From Paenibacillus cremeus (GTDB taxonomy: Bacteria > Bacillota > Bacilli > Paenibacillales > NBRC-103111), in NCBI RefSeq assembly GCF_007786445.1, contig NZ_VNJI01000034.1, forward strand, positions 1-64,000: a DNA stretch of 64,000 nucleotides, in the 5' to 3' direction. The position numbers and the translations under genes were made by a program. The notes beneath the pieces are model-generated. The model had not been told where the DNA came from. It did not search any database and saw nothing but the letters and a program-made list of their open reading frames with translations. Shown piece by piece: positions 60,187 through 64,000 of the stretch (positions are counted from its first letter, which is position 1; every line of letters begins with the position of its first letter).

Positions 60187-61943
60187 ACCAGCATCTCCTC
60201 CAATCCTACCCGCAGCATCTGGCTGTACCGGGATTCCGGATCGGCGCCGAGGTGTGCCCGGTCGCCGTATTCCACAATCTGTCCGTTATCCAGAATGAGG
60301 ATGCGGTCTGCACGCTGGATCGTTGCGAGGCGGTGCGCAATAATGATGCAGGTCCGATCCACCAGCAACCGGGTGATCGCCTGTTCAATACGCTGCTCCG
60401 TGGCCGGATCGAGGCGCGAGGACGCTTCATCCAGAATGACCAACCCCGGGTCGGATAAAAACACGCGGGCAAACGACAGCAGCTGTGCTTCCCCCGCGGA
60501 CAACCCGCCGCCGCCCGATTCCAGCAGCGTATCGAGTCCGCTGCGAAGCGAGCGGAGCCATGGCTCCATGCCTAGCTCGCCCAGCACCTGTCGGACACGG
60601 TCATCGCTGATCGACTCGTCAAAAAACGTCAGGTTATCCCGCACCGACCCCTGAAAAATTTCAATGCTCTGGGTCACCATACCGACGCGGCTGCGAAGCT
60701 CCTGCAGCTTGGCCTCGCGCAGCTCCTTGTCACCGAACCGGATGCTGCCTTCCTGCGGGTCGTAGAAGCGGAGCAGCAGCCGAGCGAGCGTCGTCTTGCC
60801 GCTGCCCGTGCGCCCTAGAAGGCCCAGTACCTTGCCCTTCTCCAGCACAAAGCTGACGTCCTGCAGCGTCGTGCTCTTCTCGTCATAGCCGAAGCTGACG
60901 CGGTCGAACTCGACCGGCAGCGGACCCGAGTCAATCGGCACCCCAGGGCCGTCCTTGATCTCGGACTCCGTCTGCAGCAGCTCACGCACCCGCATAATGC
61001 TGGCGTCCGCTTTTTGCAAATCCTCCATCTGCGTGCGGATATTCTCGATCGGTTTGGCCATCAGCTCCGTGTAATAAAAGATCATATACACCGTACCCAG
61101 CGTGATCGAGCCTTGCTTCCATAAATAATAGCTGAGCGCAAACGCCACCGCGTTGCCGATTGCGAACACGATCAGCGTCGTGATCCACATCATCGCCCAG
61201 CCAAAGAACGCTCGGACCCGAAGCGGCAGCCATTCACGGATCAGCGTATGAAACCGGTGCATCACATACCCGGTCGCCCCATTGGCGCGGGTGTCCTCGG
61301 TGCCCTCCAGATGCTCGCCCAAGAAACCGTAGAACGTCGCGCTAATCTGCCTCATTTTTCCCCAAAAGGGCACGGCGAACTGACGAATATATTGAATCGC
61401 CCAAATCGCAAACACGACAAACACGAGCATCCCGGCACCAATCAGCCAGCCTTCCCGGAACAGCAGCACCAGCATCCCGGCCACCAGCAGCAAGTTGCTC
61501 AGCAGCGTAATGACGAAATGGGAAAAAAAGTTCGCCAGGTTGTTGATATCCCCGTCCACCCGCTCGATAATAACTCCGGAGGTTTGAGACTTGTGAAAAT
61601 TCATATCCAGCTTCAAGCAGTGGGACGCCACGTCCCCCCGCAGCTGATTGGTGGCGATCCAGCCTACGTTTTCCCCGACATAGGTAGACAGCACCGATAC
61701 CACCTGCTGCAGCAGCGTCACCCCAATGAACAACCCGGCTGCATACAGCAGCGGTCGGGAACTGGCTTGCGATTGCGCCGTGTCGATGAAATAGCGGATA
61801 ATTTGCGGATTGACCAGCTGCATCCCGATGCCGCCGATCAGCAAAATGCTGAGCCAAACGATGCTTCTCCACTGCGGCTTTAAATACCGCTGGAGCAGAA
61901 GGGTGTACTCCCGAACCGGTATTTTACCTGTTAGCCTCTTCAT
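60183..61943 (-). CDS. Heterodimeric ABC exporter subunit with canonical Walker B
   Basis: A 586-aa half exporter: six helices (about 30-330), then Walker A GRTGSGKTT, Walker B LVILDEASSRLDP and switch His IIAHRLAT, all canonical. The signature reads LSAGEAQLLSFARV instead of LSGGQ. The degenerate signature faces the partner's degenerate Walker B, so one ATP site is intact and one is not. ATG 61941-61943 has GGGAGG 9 nt upstream and overlaps the end of helD by 20 bases. Confidence 0.93.
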   Translation of the reverse strand: MKRLTGKIPVREYTLLLQRYLKPQWRSIVWLSILLIGGIGMQLVNPQIIRYFIDTAQSQASSRPLLYAAGLFIGVTLLQQVVSVLSTYVGENVGWIATNQLRGDVASHCLKLDMNFHKSQTSGVIIERVDGDINNLANFFSHFVITLLSNLLLVAGMLVLLFREGWLIGAGMLVFVVFAIWAIQYIRQFAVPFWGKMRQISATFYGFLGEHLEGTEDTRANGATGYVMHRFHTLIREWLPLRVRAFFGWAMMWITTLIVFAIGNAVAFALSYYLWKQGSITLGTVYMIFYYTELMAKPIENIRTQMEDLQKADASIMRVRELLQTESEIKDGPGVPIDSGPLPVEFDRVSFGYDEKSTTLQDVSFVLEKGKVLGLLGRTGSGKTTLARLLLRFYDPQEGSIRFGDKELREAKLQELRSRVGMVTQSIEIFQGSVRDNLTFFDESISDDRVRQVLGELGMEPWLRSLRSGLDTLLESGGGGLSAGEAQLLSFARVFLSDPGLVILDEASSRLDPATEQRIEQAITRLLVDRTCIIIAHRLATIQRADRILILDNGQIVEYGDRAHLGADPESRYSQMLRVGLEEMLV

Positions 61944-64000
61944 GTGTCCGATCCTCCCAAGTGTCCCTCGCAAGCTCCGTTACGAACGGAGTCGGCTCGC
62001 CGAGCGAGTACAAACGCAGCTGGTGCATTGCCCGGGTGCAGGCCGTGTAAAAGAGCTTCCGAACTTCCTCCCTACTGTACTGCGCCTTCGAGGCATTGTA
62101 AAGGATGACTGCATCGAACTCCACCCCCTTCGCCAAATAGGCGGGAATGACCAGCGTGCCCTGCTCAAAGGACGGGGAGCTCTTGGTAATGAGCCTTAGC
62201 TCCAGCCGCTCACGCAGCGCTTCATAGGCCGCGGCACTTTCTTCCGCGGATTGAGCGATGATCGCGATTGACGCAAAGCCTTCGGCGCGAAGCGACTCGA
62301 CATCGCGTGCGATCTCCTCATGCAGTGCGTTTGTACTATGCACTACCTTCATCGTCGGCTTCTCTCCGCTGCGCTGGAACGGCTCGATCTCCTCTCCGCC
62401 CGGCAGCATGCCGCGGGTAAATTCCACAATCTCCTGCGTTGAACGGTAGCTGCGCGTCAGCCGGATGATCTCGGTCTGCTCCGGTCCATAGAGGGCCACG
62501 ATCGGATCGAGCTCGTGCAGCACGGAGCCATGCGCGTAGATCGCCTGGTTGATGTCCCCCAGCGCCGTCATCCGGGCCCGCGGGAACAGCCGCTTCAGAA
62601 ACTCCAATTGAAATGGAGAATAGTCCTGCGCCTCATCCACAATGACGTGACGGACCGAAGTGTTGGTTTGGAAGCCCAGCAGCAATTCGCTTAAATAGAG
62701 ATACGGCGTCGCATCCTCATACGCCAGCTCCGAGCGCTCCAGCCGCTCCAGCGTCTGCTTGCAGATATGTGACCAAAGTGGCGGAAGCTCGTTTGAAGCG
62801 ATCAAGCTGCGACCCACGCCTTCCTCCTGAAAAAGCTGCCGATATAGCGCCTGCACGTGCACAAAGCGCAGGTTTTTGATGCGATTTTTCACCGGCTTGA
62901 TCTGCTCCTGAACGATCATACGAGCGAGCAGTTCCTTTTCCTTCTCGAAATCGTCGAACGACACCTCACGGCCTTGAGCTCGATTCATACGGCGCATTTT
63001 ACCGTAAGCCCGCTGGTAATCCTCCGTGCTGAGCAGCTCGATCTCTTCTTCGACCCAGGCTTTTTTCCACTCATCTTTTTCGAACGACGCCAGCTGCTCC
63101 AGCAGCCAATCCCGCAGAAGAACGATCCGATTCGGCAGCCGAATCGACCGATCGTACGAGTAAAACCGTTCCTTGATCGTACCAGCTGCAACTACCGTTC
63201 GCCCGCGGAACCGGATGGAGCGGAATGCCATTCCCTCCTGCCCAAGCAGCTCGTAATACGCACGAATCGCATTCAAGTAGCTTACCGACGATTTATATCT
63301 AATCCCTTCCATGCGGGCCGCATAGTCCGGGTCGTTCACTCCCGAGAGCACGTACTCCAGCTGCTGGAATGGGTCCTCCACCTCAAAATCTTTGCCGAGC
63401 CGGTGCTGCAAATACTCCTGAAACGTCGTCTGCTGCATATTTTCTTCCCCGAGCTCCGGAAGCACGGTCGATACATAGCTGTTAAACAGCGGGTTCGGCG
63501 AAAACAGCAGCATCTGATCCGCCTTGAGCGTCTCCCGATGCTTATAGAGCAAATACGCTACGCGCTGCAGCGCCGCCGATGTTTTGCCGCTCCCAGCTGC
63601 GCCCTGTACAATCAGCATTCGGTGGCTGTCATCGCGGATAATCCGATTTTGCTCCTTCTGAATCGTGGCCACGATCGTTTTCATCTGCGCATCGGAGCTG
63701 CGGCTGAGCACCTGCTTCAGCAGCTCATCTCCAATCGTGATGCCCGTATCGAACATCAGCTTGATCTCATGCCCGCGGATGACATACTGCCGTTTGACCG
63801 TCATCTCTCCTGCGACATCGCCGCCCGGAGTTTGATACACAGCCGGACCCGGCGGGTAATCATAATAGAGACTCGAAACCGGCGCACGCCAGTCGTAGAT
63901 CAAAAACGTATCGCTCGCTTCATCGACGAAGGAAGCAATGCCAAGATAGATCGGCTCCTCCTTCGGCTCTCCAGCCTCTCGAAAATCAATCCGCCCAAAA
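61924..64000 (-). CDS. helD: RNA polymerase recycling motor HelD, 5' end outside window
   Basis: The last 691 or so codons of a UvrD-like ATPase; the frame is open to the window edge and the first residues (FGRIDF, then IYLGIASF and DTFLIYDWRAPVSS) are typical of the HelD N-terminal part. Walker A is in LIVQGAAGSGKTSAALQRV, with DEAQDYSPFQLEFLKRLFP (motif II), LTRSYRSTQEI (motif IV-like) and the C-terminal AYLAKGVEFDAVILYN (motif V). HelD releases stalled RNA polymerase from DNA, and some forms give rifampicin tolerance. The two ABC exporter genes follow with overlaps, so they are co-expressed. Confidence 0.93.
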   Translation of the reverse strand, partial: FGRIDFREAGEPKEEPIYLGIASFVDEASDTFLIYDWRAPVSSLYYDYPPGPAVYQTPGGDVAGEMTVKRQYVIRGHEIKLMFDTGITIGDELLKQVLSRSSDAQMKTIVATIQKEQNRIIRDDSHRMLIVQGAAGSGKTSAALQRVAYLLYKHRETLKADQMLLFSPNPLFNSYVSTVLPELGEENMQQTTFQEYLQHRLGKDFEVEDPFQQLEYVLSGVNDPDYAARMEGIRYKSSVSYLNAIRAYYELLGQEGMAFRSIRFRGRTVVAAGTIKERFYSYDRSIRLPNRIVLLRDWLLEQLASFEKDEWKKAWVEEEIELLSTEDYQRAYGKMRRMNRAQGREVSFDDFEKEKELLARMIVQEQIKPVKNRIKNLRFVHVQALYRQLFQEEGVGRSLIASNELPPLWSHICKQTLERLERSELAYEDATPYLYLSELLLGFQTNTSVRHVIVDEAQDYSPFQLEFLKRLFPRARMTALGDINQAIYAHGSVLHELDPIVALYGPEQTEIIRLTRSYRSTQEIVEFTRGMLPGGEEIEPFQRSGEKPTMKVVHSTNALHEEIARDVESLRAEGFASIAIIAQSAEESAAAYEALRERLELRLITKSSPSFEQGTLVIPAYLAKGVEFDAVILYNASKAQYSREEVRKLFYTACTRAMHQLRLYSLGEPTPFVTELARDTWEDRTHEEANR

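Noticed and set aside
1-64000. tRNA, rRNA, CRISPR arrays, insertion sequences and prophage genes
   Set aside because: Looked for CCA-ended cloverleafs, regular short repeats with spacers, transposase and integrase motifs; none was convincing in the window.

Overview
The window looks like a chromosomal segment of a spore-forming, Gram-positive, moderately G+C-rich bacillus, most likely Paenibacillus or a close relative (inference). The signs are strong AGGAGG ribosome-binding sites with frequent TTG/GTG starts, S-layer (SLH) domains, lipoprotein signals, many two-gene AraC/sugar-enzyme loci, an LtaS-like sulfatase, and the family make-up of the genes. No rRNA, tRNA, intact mobile element or CRISPR array was seen.

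Layout. 0.1-6.2 kb: two tiny related proteins and a frameshifted beta-propeller lipid/secreted protein, then an operon for an ABC importer of the ABC_sub_bind (DUF534) class plus an MFS permease. 6.2-7.1 kb: a structured leader with a 51-bp tandem repeat in front of a 60-aa membrane protein, and a decayed chromate-transporter gene. 7.1-11.5 kb: a LacI regulator divergent from a large clan-A glycosidase. 11.5-17.5 kb: a MacAB-like export operon with a 727-aa surface protein, preceded by three 11-bp direct repeats. 17.6-23.3 kb: a DUF1345-like membrane protein, an orphan HisRS-like protein, and a five-gene membrane operon holding an active and a dead metallophosphoesterase. 23.5-32.2 kb: a His/Tyr-rich small protein, then the most striking locus, described below. 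32.2-38.7 kb: an acyltransferase and a nucleoside-type lipoprotein / hybrid histidine kinase / GGDEF response-regulator operon. 38.8-43.9 kb: hexuronate genes uxaE-uxaC with a divergent AraC regulator, and a WecA/TagO-type glycosyltransferase. 44.0-50.6 kb: SelO, an AbrB-type permease, a Gfo/Idh/MocA dehydrogenase with its own AraC regulator, and an M29 aminopeptidase. 50.7-58.2 kb: ndk, ppdK, a MurA paralogue with Asp in place of the catalytic Cys, an FHA-winged-helix regulator and an LtaS-like sulfatase. 58.4-64.0 kb: a heterodimeric ABC exporter overlapping the 3' end of a HelD gene that runs off the window.

Main result. Between 23.8 and 32.16 kb (minus strand) a canonical adenosylcobalamin riboswitch with a terminator-type expression platform precedes five genes, four of whose junctions are overlaps: a 1328-aa S-layer-anchored protein, a DUF4430 lipoprotein, EcfT, a fused double EcfA ATPase and an EcfS component. 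The giant protein carries two alpha/alpha-barrel (prenyltransferase-like) modules and two DUF4430 modules, which are the two folds that make up animal intrinsic factor and transcobalamin. I read the locus as a vitamin B12 capture-and-import system in which a transcobalamin-like protein sits on the S-layer, hands the ligand to a lipoprotein with the same beta-domain, and then to an ECF transporter. The riboswitch, domain order and gene coupling are visible in the sequence; ligand and hand-over are inference.
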